In this document: positions 16,487-24,382 of the stretch, one piece after another
How positions within the stretch are numbered: the stretch's first letter is position 1
How the letters are laid out: every line of letters starts with the position of its first letter
Source of the DNA: Luteibacter sp. UNC138MFCol5.1
GTDB taxonomy: Bacteria > Pseudomonadota > Gammaproteobacteria > Xanthomonadales > Rhodanobacteraceae
Reading direction: 5' to 3'
Assembly: GCF_900110505.1 (NCBI RefSeq)
Contig: NZ_FODZ01000005.1
Coordinates: 62,001 to 126,000 of the forward strand
DNA length: 64,000 bases
Made by a program: the position numbers and the translations under genes
The notes under the pieces: generated by a model
Databases searched by the model: none
The model's input: only the letters and a program-made list of their open reading frames with translations
What the model was told of the DNA's origin: nothing

Positions 16487-17208
16487 CCATTCGCAGCTCG
16501 ATCGATTCCCGGGCGTCGCATGCAAGCACTGCCATTAGCGACGCGAAACCAGCCGTTGCCGATGATCAGCGCCTGCGACCACCACCGGAAGGGCCCTCCA
16601 TTCACGAACTGTCGGAGCGCCTGCTGGCCTCCATATCCCATTCTTTGGCCGAGCAGAAAGATCTCGGAAGACGCCTGGCGTCATTTACGGACGCGCTCGT
16701 CCCTTTCCTCGCATCGCTGACGCTGGAGCGACCGGGCGTGGTGGCCATGGATTTCGACCTGCATCTCGACGAGGGCCGTCTGAAAGCAACGGGTAAGGAC
16801 GTGCATCCCGACGATCTTGCGTGGCTTGAATTCCGCATCGCTCAGTTCCCACGTCTGGCGAAACTTGCCGGCGAATTCAATCAGGCGGTCAGCCGGACAT
16901 TCGGCGATGCGGAAAAAGACAAGTACTGGCGTCTGGAACCACCTCGCGGTTGGCAGGATTACCCCGCGGTTCCAGATCTGGACAAGACGGTGGACAGAGA
17001 TGTGGGCTTCATGTCGTTGCTGCGCCAGGTTCGCGACGACGGAATGCCGCAGACTTTCGACGGAATGCCGCCTCCGGAACGATTCGATGCCACATCGTCG
17101 AGGGTCCTCGCCATGATCATCACGCCGGAGACGTATAAGGTGACCCCGGGCGGATTCATATCGTTGAATCATCCGAAGCCGCTTTCGAAGGGAAGCTGGG
17201 TTGCATAG
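16474..17208 (+). CDS. Hypothetical protein coupled to the PPC protein
   Basis: 244 residues, no signal peptide or membrane helix. I do not recognise the family. Visible features: a polar N-terminus (1-45), a helix with SIHELSERLLASISHSLAEQ (about 42-61), and a C-terminal segment with RGWQDYPAVPDLDKTVDRD and an Asn/Pro-containing end. Its start lies inside the end of the upstream gene (13-bp overlap), which implies translational coupling. The base composition is visibly less GC-rich than its neighbours, with GAAT, TCATT and similar AT-containing codons, which suggests more recent acquisition. Start choice is supported only by the overlap. Confidence 0.65.
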   Translation: METLTIRSSIDSRASHASTAISDAKPAVADDQRLRPPPEGPSIHELSERLLASISHSLAEQKDLGRRLASFTDALVPFLASLTLERPGVVAMDFDLHLDEGRLKATGKDVHPDDLAWLEFRIAQFPRLAKLAGEFNQAVSRTFGDAEKDKYWRLEPPRGWQDYPAVPDLDKTVDRDVGFMSLLRQVRDDGMPQTFDGMPPPERFDATSSRVLAMIITPETYKVTPGGFISLNHPKPLSKGSWVA

Positions 17209-17273
17209 TCGCTACGCTTCCGCGAGCGCCATCGCGTCCAGGGCCGCTCCTGCAGGCGGAGCATGGCTGACAA

Positions 17274-18329
17274 TCAAAGCCCGTGGATGCCCGCGCGACC
17301 GCGGAGGATGGCATCCAGCACGTCGGGTGCGACGTCGAACGAGTCGAAGTACAGCCGGTCTTCCGGCAGGTTCGCGTCGATGAAGAGCTCGCGACCCGCC
17401 GCGATCATGGCCGGCGGGCCGCTCATGTACAGGTCGAACGCCGAGAGGTCCGGATGGTCCTCCAGCACGGCTTCGTGGACCAGGCCCTCGCGCAGGCCGC
17501 TGGCCTGCGCCTCCTCGGGATCGGAGAGCACGGGAATGAAGCGGATCGTCGGGACGTCGCGCGTCCAGCCGGTGGCGAGGTCGGCGAGGTAGAGATCGGC
17601 GACGCTGCGCGCGCCCCAGTAGACGTGCATCGGCCGACGCGTGCCCAGCGCGATGAAGTGCTCGACGATGGCCTTCACGGGCGCGAAGCCGGTGCCGCCC
17701 GCCACGAACAGCATCGGGCGTTCGGAATCCTCGCGCGGGACGAACGTGCCGAGGGGCGCCTCGATCGTCAGGCGATCGCCGACCTGGAGCGACTCGTACA
17801 CCCAGGACGTGAAGCCGCCGCCCGGTACGTGGCGGACGTGCAGTTCGATGCGTCCGTCCGGACGCGGACCGCTGGCGATGGAGAACGGGCGGTGACGGCC
17901 GTCCTCGAGGATCACGTCGAGGTACTGGCCGGGCAGCCAGTTCAGGCGGTCGCCGTCCAGCGGCTGCAACCAGACGCCGACGACATCCGGCGCCAGCGCG
18001 GCGCGCTCGACCACCTCCACCTCCAGACGGCGATGCGGTATGTCCTCCACCGAGGCGATCTCGCGCGCCTGGATGGCGATGTCGCCCTCCGGCACGGCCT
18101 GGCAGAGCAGGATCGCGTGATGCAGGCGCGCCGTCGCCGAGAGCGCGACGGGCGGATTCCGCGGGTAGCTGCACGCGCCCTCGACGAGGGTGGCCTTGCA
18201 GCTTCCGCACACGCCGCCCCGGCACGAATACGGGAGGGCGATTCCCGCGCGCTGGGCGGCTTCGAGCACGGTTTCGCCGTCGGCGGCGTCGAATCGCTTG
18301 CCGGACGATGTCAGGGTTACGGTGGGCAC
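17274..18329 (-). CDS. 2Fe-2S ferredoxin-NAD(P)H:flavin reductase fusion
   Basis: 351 residues. An N-terminal plant-type ferredoxin domain carries the four cluster ligands C36, C41, C44 and C76 (CRGGVCGSC motif); it is joined to an FAD-binding domain (RPFS motif, 147-150) and an NAD(P)H-binding domain (VAGGTGFAPVKAI, about 215-228). This is the electron-transfer component architecture of oxygenases and of CDP-6-deoxy-delta-3,4-glucoseen reductase, under which Xanthomonas relatives are often named; the partner here is unknown. GTG at 18329 starts the domain exactly (VPTVTL), with TACAAT 6 nt upstream on the coding strand and no Shine-Dalgarno, so I reject the longer frame. It is divergent from the hotdog thioesterase gene. 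Confidence 0.87.
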   Translation of the reverse strand: MPTVTLTSSGKRFDAADGETVLEAAQRAGIALPYSCRGGVCGSCKATLVEGACSYPRNPPVALSATARLHHAILLCQAVPEGDIAIQAREIASVEDIPHRRLEVEVVERAALAPDVVGVWLQPLDGDRLNWLPGQYLDVILEDGRHRPFSIASGPRPDGRIELHVRHVPGGGFTSWVYESLQVGDRLTIEAPLGTFVPREDSERPMLFVAGGTGFAPVKAIVEHFIALGTRRPMHVYWGARSVADLYLADLATGWTRDVPTIRFIPVLSDPEEAQASGLREGLVHEAVLEDHPDLSAFDLYMSGPPAMIAAGRELFIDANLPEDRLYFDSFDVAPDVLDAILRGRAGIHGL

Positions 18330-18378
18330 CCGCCCATTGTAGGACAATGACGGCTTGCCCCACAGGATCGCACCCCTC

Positions 18379-18834
18379 ATGACCTCCATCTGGAAACAAC
18401 CCCTCGACCTCGCCCGCATCAACGCGTGGAGCCGCGGCACGATGATGGAGACGCTGGACATCCGGTTCACCGCGTTCGGCGACGACTGGCTGCGCGGCAC
18501 GATGCCGGTCGATCACCGTACCCAGCAGCCCTTCGGCCTGCTCCACGGCGGCGCGTCCGTCGTGCTGGCCGAGACACTCGGCAGCTCGGCGGCCCTGCTC
18601 ACCCTCGACGTGGAAAAGGAGGTCGCCGTGGGCCTCGACATCAACGCCAACCACATCCGCGGCGTGCGCGGGGGCCTCGTCACCGGCACGGCGAAGGCGG
18701 TGCACCTCGGCCGGACGACGCAGGTCTGGGAGATCCGGATCGAGGAAGAACAGGGCAAGCTCGTCTGCCTGTCGCGCCTGACCATGGCGGTGATCCCGTC
18801 ACCGGGCGGCGCGCCCGGGAACCTGCGCGCGTGA
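18379..18834 (+). CDS. PaaI/MenI-family hotdog thioesterase
   Basis: 151 residues, a single hotdog domain. The motif GLLHGGASVVLAETLGSSAA (about 53-72) contains the HGG and catalytic Glu of the YdiI/MenI/EntH branch, which hydrolyses acyl-CoA thioesters such as 1,4-dihydroxy-2-naphthoyl-CoA or aberrant aryl-CoAs. The substrate here is open. The ATG at 18379 gives the usual MTSIWKQ-type start; the upstream TTG is unlikely. Its stop codon overlaps the GTG start of the SrkA gene (GTGA), so the two are coupled. Confidence 0.9.
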   Translation: MTSIWKQPLDLARINAWSRGTMMETLDIRFTAFGDDWLRGTMPVDHRTQQPFGLLHGGASVVLAETLGSSAALLTLDVEKEVAVGLDINANHIRGVRGGLVTGTAKAVHLGRTTQVWEIRIEEEQGKLVCLSRLTMAVIPSPGGAPGNLRA

Positions 18835-19775
18835 GCGAGGCGGCGCCCTACGAGGGCCTGTCCCCGGACGTGGTCCTGGCGGCGGTGGATGCCGGCGGTG
18901 CCTGGAGCGATGGCCGTCTGCTCGCGCTGAACAGTTACGAGAACCGCGTCTTCCAGGTCGGCCTGGAAGACGGCGGCTTCGTCGTGGCGAAGTTCTACCG
19001 GCCCGGCCGCTGGACCGATGCCGCGATCGAGGAGGAGCACGCGTTCGCGCGCGAGCTCGCGGAAGCCGAGCTGCCGATGGTGGCGCCGCTCGTGGTCGAG
19101 GGCCGTACGTTGCTGCGCGAGGCCGGCTATCGCTACGCGCTGTATCCGCGGCGCGGTGGCCGCGCCCCCTCCCTCGAGTCCACCGACCAGCTGGAATGGC
19201 TGGGGCGCCTGCTCGGCCGCATGCACGCGATCGGCGCGCGCGAACGCTTCACGGCGCGCACCACGCTGGACCGCGCCACGATGATCGAAGGACCGGTGCG
19301 GGCGGCGCTGGGCTCGGACCTCCTGCCCGCGCACCTGTTCGACGCCTATCGCGACGCGGCGCGCCGTGTTAACGACGCCGTGGCGGCCCGCTTCGATGCC
19401 GTCGGCCCCGTGCGCCGCATCCGCCTGCATGGCGACTGCCATCCGGGCAACGTGTTGTGGACCGACGCGGGCCCGCACTTCGTCGATCTGGACGACGCGC
19501 GCATGGGCCCCGCGGTGCAGGACCTGTGGATGCTCGCGTCCGACGACGCGATGCTGGACGCGCTGCTCGAAGGCTACGGGCAGTTCCGCGAACTCGACCG
19601 CGGCGAGCTCGCGCTGATTCCCGCGCTTCGCGCGATGCGTCAGGTGCATTACGCGGGATGGATCGCGGAGCGCTGGCACGATCCCGCGTTCCCGGCCGCG
19701 TTCCCCTTCGCGGCCGAGCCGCGCTGGTGGGAGCAGCACATCGCCGACCTGCACGAGCTGGCCGACGGTCTGTGA
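18831..19775 (+). CDS. srkA: Stress response kinase A (YihE family)
   Basis: 314 residues of the aminoglycoside-phosphotransferase/Ser-Thr kinase-like fold. Visible motifs: NSYENRVFQVG at the N-lobe, IRLHGDCHPGNVLW (catalytic loop HGDxHxxN) and FVDLDDARMGP (the metal-binding DxD region). In E. coli SrkA antagonises MazEF-linked cell death under Cpx stress. The start is the GTG that overlaps the upstream stop codon, which fits both length and coupling. In enterobacteria dsbA follows; here a small membrane protein gene does. Confidence 0.9.
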   Translation: MSEAAPYEGLSPDVVLAAVDAGGAWSDGRLLALNSYENRVFQVGLEDGGFVVAKFYRPGRWTDAAIEEEHAFARELAEAELPMVAPLVVEGRTLLREAGYRYALYPRRGGRAPSLESTDQLEWLGRLLGRMHAIGARERFTARTTLDRATMIEGPVRAALGSDLLPAHLFDAYRDAARRVNDAVAARFDAVGPVRRIRLHGDCHPGNVLWTDAGPHFVDLDDARMGPAVQDLWMLASDDAMLDALLEGYGQFRELDRGELALIPALRAMRQVHYAGWIAERWHDPAFPAAFPFAAEPRWWEQHIADLHELADGL

Positions 19776-19860
19776 ACCGGAACCGGCTCGTCCGCGCGCC
19801 AGCGGCCTTCCCACCGACGCGACACGCCATAATCGTCCCCCGCTCTGACCAGGACCTTCC

Positions 19861-20304
19861 ATGCATTCCTTCCTGACCCGCGTCATCGCCGTGTTCGAGA
19901 TCGCCGGCGGCCTGTTCGGCCTCGTCCACCAGTTCGACCGGTTGCTCGGCTCGCGTGTGGTCGGCATGGACGCGATCGTCGCGGTGCTCGGCGTGCTGCT
20001 GTTCGGCTTCATCCTCGTCGCCGGCGTGCTGCTGGCCAGCAACGACGGCCGCGGCACCTCGTTCTCGATCTGGGCGCAGTTCCTCCAGGCCCCGCTCCTC
20101 GCCACGCCCTTCTTCAGCTACGCGCTGTCCAGCGGCGCCTTCGCCAACCTGTCGATGACGCTGCAGCGCTCGCCGCGTCTCGGCTTCGACTGGTCCATCG
20201 CCGAGCACGGCTGGCTGCTGGCACTCGCCGGGCCTTCCGCGGCCCACATCGGCATCAACCTGCTGGCGCTGGGCTCCTGGCTCGTCCTGCGCTTCGGGCG
20301 TTGA
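19861..20304 (+). CDS. Integral membrane protein, function unknown
   Basis: 147 residues with about four hydrophobic helices (approximately 5-25, 37-60, 70-92 and 118-143). No catalytic motif or family is recognised. The mature sequence contains FGLVHQFDRLLGSRVVG between the first two helices. It lies 85 bp after srkA and 19 bp before the RlmI-like methyltransferase gene, in the same direction, and may belong to one transcription unit. An AGGACC ribosome site precedes the ATG. Confidence 0.75.
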   Translation: MHSFLTRVIAVFEIAGGLFGLVHQFDRLLGSRVVGMDAIVAVLGVLLFGFILVAGVLLASNDGRGTSFSIWAQFLQAPLLATPFFSYALSSGAFANLSMTLQRSPRLGFDWSIAEHGWLLALAGPSAAHIGINLLALGSWLVLRFGR

Positions 20305-20323
20305 GCCCCGGTATCATTCACCG

Positions 20324-21493
20324 ATGAACAGCCCCGCACTCCCCGTCATCCGCCTGAAGTCCGACCGCGTCCCCGGTCATCCCTGGGTCTGGTCCGCGCA
20401 GATCGTGAAGCCCGACGACCGCCTGCCGCCCGGCAGCGTCGTGGACGTGCACGACGCGAAGGGCCGCTTCGTCGGCCGCGGCTTCTGGAACGGCCACGCG
20501 CGCGTCGCGCTGCGGCTGCTGACGACCGACCCCGACGTCGCCATCGACGACGACTGGATCGCGCAGCGCATCGCGCGCGCCGTCGAACTGCGCCGCGAGC
20601 TGCTGCGCCTGGACGAGGTGAGCGACGCGTGGCGCGTCGTCCACAGCGAAGGCGACGGCCTCTCGGGCCTCGTCGTCGACCGCTACGCGGATCACCTGGT
20701 GGTGGAGTATTTCGCCGCCGGCATGTGGCGCTTCCGCGAGACGATCCACGCGACGCTGCAGCGTCATTTCCCCGGTGCTTCCCTGTACTGGTTCGCCGAG
20801 CAGCACGTGCAGCGCCAGGAATCCTTCGACGTGCGCTCCAACGACGCGCCGACGGCCGTCGACGTGCACGAGCACGGCCTGGCGTTCCACGCCGCGCCGG
20901 GCCTCGGCCACAAGACCGGGTTCTTCGCCGACCAGCGCGACAACCGCCGCCGCTTCGCCGAACTGGCGCGCGGCCGCCGCGTGCTCGACCTCTGCTGCAA
21001 CGCCGGCGGCTTCGCCGTGCACGCGATGAAGGCCGGCGCCCGCGAGGCCACCGGCGTCGACGCCGACGCGGCGATCCTCGAGGTCGCGCGCGAGAACGCC
21101 CGCATGAACGGCGTGGTCGCCACCTTCGAGCAGGGCGACGTCTTCGAATGGCTGCGCGCCGCGATCGCCCGCGGCGAGACGTGGGACGCGGTCGTGCTCG
21201 ATCCGCCCAAGCTCACGCGCGATCGCAACCAGGTGGTCAACGCGCTGAAGAAGTACTTCGCGATGAACCGGACGGCGCTCGACGTCCTGGCGCCGGGCGG
21301 CATCCTGCTGACGTGCTCGTGCACCGGGCTGGTCGGCGAGAGCGACTTCCTCGAGATGATCCGCCGCGTCGCGCTCAACGCCGGGCGCGACATCCAGGTG
21401 CTCGACGTCGCCGGTGCCGGCCCCGACCATCCGGTGGCGAGCAACGTGCCGGAGAACCGTTACCTCAAGGCGGTGTTCTGCCGCGTCGGCTGA
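20324..21493 (+). CDS. rlmI: RlmI-like 23S rRNA cytosine-C5 methyltransferase
   Basis: 389 residues, with an N-terminal PUA domain (about 1-75), the intermediate EEHEE domain, and a class I SAM-dependent methyltransferase domain (about 190-389). SAM motif I is DLCCNAGGFAVHAM (about 222-235), motif IV is VLDPPKLTRD (about 291-300) and a CSCTG motif (about 328-333) supplies the expected cysteines. In E. coli RlmI makes m5C1962 in 23S rRNA; the exact target here is by homology. TATCAT lies exactly 6 nt before the ATG and no ribosome site is present, so the mRNA may be leaderless. Confidence 0.88.
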   Translation: MNSPALPVIRLKSDRVPGHPWVWSAQIVKPDDRLPPGSVVDVHDAKGRFVGRGFWNGHARVALRLLTTDPDVAIDDDWIAQRIARAVELRRELLRLDEVSDAWRVVHSEGDGLSGLVVDRYADHLVVEYFAAGMWRFRETIHATLQRHFPGASLYWFAEQHVQRQESFDVRSNDAPTAVDVHEHGLAFHAAPGLGHKTGFFADQRDNRRRFAELARGRRVLDLCCNAGGFAVHAMKAGAREATGVDADAAILEVARENARMNGVVATFEQGDVFEWLRAAIARGETWDAVVLDPPKLTRDRNQVVNALKKYFAMNRTALDVLAPGGILLTCSCTGLVGESDFLEMIRRVALNAGRDIQVLDVAGAGPDHPVASNVPENRYLKAVFCRVG

Positions 21494-21541
21494 CGAGGCG
21501 TTCACCCGGCCTTGATCGGTCGCCGGGACATAGTCCCGGCC

Positions 21542-22624
21542 ATGTCCAGGAACCCACCGGCCAACGCCCTCGCGGCGGCGAGCGTCGAGAAGGCCCACGC
21601 GAAAGCGGCGGGCCTCGTCTATGTCTGCGACACCGATGAAGGCATCACGCGCTGCAAGCGCGGAAAGAGCTTCGCCTACATCGGGCCGGATGGCCGCAGG
21701 ATCACCGACGAGAACGTGATCGCGCGCATCCGCTCGCTGGCGATCCCCCCGGCGTATACGAACGTCTGGATCTGCCCCGACGAGCGCGGCCACCTGCAGG
21801 CGACCGGGCGCGACGCGCGGGCACGCAAGCAGTACCGTTATCACCCGCGCTGGCGCGACACGCGCTCGCAGGGCAAGTTCGAGCGCATCGTGGAGTTCGG
21901 CGAGGCCCTGCCCCGCCTTCGTCGCCGCCTGCGCAAGGATCTGGCGCTGCCCGGCCTGCCGCGCGAGAAGGTGCTCGCGCTGGTCGTCAGCCTGCTGGAA
22001 GAGACGATGATCCGCGTCGGCAACGACGCCTACGCGAAGCAGAACAACTCGTATGGCCTGACGACGCTGCGCTCGCGACACGTCGCCATGCGCAAGGGTC
22101 GCATCACGTTTCATTTCCGCGGCAAGAGCGGGCTGTGGCGCGACGTCGAACTCGACGACAAGCGACTCGTGAAAGCGGTGCGCCGCGTCCAGGAGCTGCC
22201 CGGGCAGCGGCTCTTCCAGTACATCGACGACGACGGCCACCCACAGCCCGTCGACTCGGGCATGGTCAACGACTACCTGCGCGAGGTGACCGGCGGCGAA
22301 TTCACCGCGAAGGACTTCCGCACCTGGGGCGGCACCGTGCACGCGATGGGCGTGCTCGGCACGACGGCGCTGCCCGACGAGGGGGGCGAGCGCGCGATCA
22401 AGGCGGCCCTCGCGCAGGCCGTCAAGCAGGTCGCCGCCGTGCTTGGCAACACTCCGGCGGTATGCCGCGCTTCGTACATCCACCCGGAGGTCTTCACCGG
22501 CTGGACCGAGGGCAAACTGCATCGCTGCGTGCCGCCGGCGGGTCTCCGCTATCCCCGAAAATTGGAAGCGTCCACCCTGGCTTTTCTGCGCCGACGGCTA
22601 CGTGCGTCGAAGCGCTCCCGTTGA
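21542..22624 (+). CDS. Bacterial type IB DNA topoisomerase
   Basis: 360 residues, a poxvirus-like single-subunit topoisomerase IB that relaxes supercoils through a 3'-phosphotyrosine. The N-terminal domain contains GKSFAYIGPDGRRITDENV. The catalytic domain has MIRVGNDAYAKQNNSYGLTT and TFHFRGKSGL, with active-site Arg/Lys, and the nucleophile is Tyr312 in ASYIHPEVF. I start at 21542 (MSRNPP); CATAGT lies 7 nt upstream inside a palindrome. It follows the rlmI-like gene by 48 bp. Such enzymes are scattered in bacteria and probably transferred from or to viruses. Confidence 0.93.
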   Translation: MSRNPPANALAAASVEKAHAKAAGLVYVCDTDEGITRCKRGKSFAYIGPDGRRITDENVIARIRSLAIPPAYTNVWICPDERGHLQATGRDARARKQYRYHPRWRDTRSQGKFERIVEFGEALPRLRRRLRKDLALPGLPREKVLALVVSLLEETMIRVGNDAYAKQNNSYGLTTLRSRHVAMRKGRITFHFRGKSGLWRDVELDDKRLVKAVRRVQELPGQRLFQYIDDDGHPQPVDSGMVNDYLREVTGGEFTAKDFRTWGGTVHAMGVLGTTALPDEGGERAIKAALAQAVKQVAAVLGNTPAVCRASYIHPEVFTGWTEGKLHRCVPPAGLRYPRKLEASTLAFLRRRLRASKRSR

Positions 22625-22689
22625 GACGAATGGATGGCTATAGTGCGCGCACGGGGAAGGGGTTCGATGAGTCAGGGGTCGTGGTGAAG

Positions 22690-23613
22690 ATGTCTCGATG
22701 GAAGCTCGTTCCCGTCCTGCTCGGCCTGCTGGCCGGCGCGGGCGTGCATGCCCAGGAAGCGGCGAACGCCGGCCCCGTCAGCCTGCCGGACATGCAGGAG
22801 CATCGTGGCGTGGTGGACGACACCTGGATCGTCGCGCCCCGCCGCCTCGCCGACGCGACGCTCGCCGCGGTGAAGAATTACGCCGACGAAGGCGATATCG
22901 CCGCGGGTGTATCGCTGCGTTATCACATCGACAACGCCGACTGGCTGATCGCCGACGTCTTCATCTACCCCGCCGGCGAAGGCGACAACGCGGCCATGCT
23001 CAAGCGCGCGGCGGAAGATTTCCGCGAATCGGTGGCGTTCGCCGAACGCCAGCAGATCTACCGCAACGTGTGGTGGGGCGACGAGAGCGCTTACACCGCC
23101 AACCTCGCCGGTGGCAGGAAGGCCGAAGGCCGGTTCCTGCCGATCGTCTTCGACGCCCAGCAGGACATGCTCACCTCGCGTGCGTACCTGTTCTACCGCA
23201 AGCTCTATTTCGTGAAGATCCGGCTGAGCACCGCGGTCGAGGCCGTCGACAGCCTGGCGGAGAACGCGGATCGTTTCGTCGCGAGCCTGCTCGATGGGGT
23301 CGACATCGTCAGCGTGGGCAATTGCGGACGGCGGATGGATATCCTCATGGCGACGCCCGGCCAGGCGCCGCCGGCCGACCTGAAGGACGGCGTGAGCGCC
23401 GATGGGTATCGCGTGCTGTTGCCCGCGAACCGCGCGGGCTCGACATCCACCCGTAGCCAGCTCGCCAAGGTGATGTCGCTGGCCGCCGCGCGGCAACAGG
23501 CCACGGGCTGCACGACGCTCGAATACAACCCGCCTCTCGAGAACGGAACGCGGGCTGTGCTGCACCTGAGCTTCCAGCCCGAGGACTGGGGCACGACGCC
23601 GCGCACGAAGTGA
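22690..23613 (+). CDS. Exported protein of unknown function
   Basis: 307 residues with a signal peptide (MSRWKLVPVLLGLLAGAGVHA, cleavage near residue 21). The mature part is rich in aromatic beta-like segments, for example DWLIADVFIYPAGEG, RNVWWGDESAY and AYLFYRKLYFVKIRLSTAV, plus two Cys (NCGRRMD and TGCTTLEY) that could form a disulfide. No family is recognised. In-frame GTG codons at 22681 and 22684 are better spaced from an AGGGG ribosome site than the ATG at 22690, so the true start may be a few codons upstream. A strong hairpin follows the stop codon. Confidence 0.75.
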   Translation: MSRWKLVPVLLGLLAGAGVHAQEAANAGPVSLPDMQEHRGVVDDTWIVAPRRLADATLAAVKNYADEGDIAAGVSLRYHIDNADWLIADVFIYPAGEGDNAAMLKRAAEDFRESVAFAERQQIYRNVWWGDESAYTANLAGGRKAEGRFLPIVFDAQQDMLTSRAYLFYRKLYFVKIRLSTAVEAVDSLAENADRFVASLLDGVDIVSVGNCGRRMDILMATPGQAPPADLKDGVSADGYRVLLPANRAGSTSTRSQLAKVMSLAAARQQATGCTTLEYNPPLENGTRAVLHLSFQPEDWGTTPRTK

Positions 23614-23627
23614 ATCCTCCAACGAAG

Positions 23628-23660
23628 AACGGCCGGGGCGCGTCCCACGCCCCGGCCGTT
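23628..23660 (+). terminator. Strong GC hairpin after the exported-protein gene
   Basis: A perfect 13-bp stem (AACGGCCGGGGCG / CGCCCCGGCCGTT) with a 7-nt loop CGTCCCA lies 14 bp after the stop codon at 23613. There is no T-run, so it may be a pause or stabilising 3' end or work with Rho, but its position fits a terminator. Confidence 0.55.
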
Positions 23661-23685
23661 GCCGTTCACCGGTTGGTACAGGGCT

Positions 23686-23720
23686 CAAATCCTTGAGCAA
23701 ACACGTCCAACCCGCGGCGA
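23686..23720. repeat. Copy A of an unexplained 34-35 bp repeat
   Basis: The element starts CAAATCCTT and ends GTCCAACCCGCGGCGA. A second copy at 27966-27999 shares CAAATCCTT exactly and GTCCAAnCCnnGGCGA, with a one-base length difference between the blocks. It lies in the gap between the exported-protein gene and pnuC. I do not recognise it. Confidence 0.5.
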
Positions 23721-23800
23721 CCAGTGAATTTTGCGTGGTCCGCCGCAGTTCGGATATGGAAGTTTTCTGAAAAATCGGTCGGATTTCACGGTGGCTTGAT

Positions 23801-24382
23801 CTAAGCCTGCACGGGCACGGACCGCTCCGCGCGCCACGCCCGCAATCCGATGGCGGCGAGGACGACGAAGCCCGCGTAGAGCACCGCCGTGACCGGCAGC
23901 GATTTGTAGAGGTACTCGCCGACGTAGATCACGTCCACCGCGATCCACAGCCACCACGCGGCGGCATGGCGTCGCGCCTGCCACCACTGCGCGACGAGAC
24001 TGAACGCGGTGAGCGCGGCGTCGAGCCAGGGCAGCGACGCATCGGTGTAACGGTGCATGGCATAACCGAGCGCGAGCGCCGCGGCCGTGCCGAGGGCGAG
24101 ATGGGCGATGGCCTCGCGTGGAGCGAGCGCCGCGACGCGGACGTGACCGCTGCCGTCGAGGTTGCGCGTCCATCGATGCCATCCATACAGGATGAGCACG
24201 GCGAAGATCGCCTGCAACAGCGTGTCCGAGTAAAGCCGCGCGTCAACGAAGATCCACGCGTACGCGACCACCGACACCAGGCCCACCGGCCAGCACCACG
24301 GACTGCGCCGCGCCGTCAGCCACACGCCCGCCGCGCTGACCAGCGCGGCGAACAGCTCGAACAGGGACAGCTCAAAGCTCAT
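23801..24382 (-). CDS. pnuT: PnuC-family permease, probably thiamine transporter PnuT
   Basis: 193 residues with about seven membrane helices, typical of PnuC-type vitamin facilitators. The run WCWPVGLVSVVAYAWIFVDA and later WWLWIAVDVIYVGEYLYKSL match the conserved W-rich helices of the family. PnuC members carry nicotinamide riboside; PnuT members carry thiamine. The sequence alone does not separate them, but the gene overlaps the end of the TonB-dependent receptor gene by 11 bp, and that unit is preceded by a TPP riboswitch, so thiamine is the likely cargo. It works as a facilitator that depends on intracellular phosphorylation to trap the vitamin, which fits the nearby kinase gene. Confidence 0.88.
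   Translation of the reverse strand: MSFELSLFELFAALVSAAGVWLTARRSPWCWPVGLVSVVAYAWIFVDARLYSDTLLQAIFAVLILYGWHRWTRNLDGSGHVRVAALAPREAIAHLALGTAAALALGYAMHRYTDASLPWLDAALTAFSLVAQWWQARRHAAAWWLWIAVDVIYVGEYLYKSLPVTAVLYAGFVVLAAIGLRAWRAERSVPVQA

Noticed and set aside
23801-24382. Nicotinamide riboside transporter PnuC
   Set aside because: The fold does not separate PnuC from PnuT, but the TPP riboswitch and overlap with a riboswitch-controlled receptor point to thiamine.
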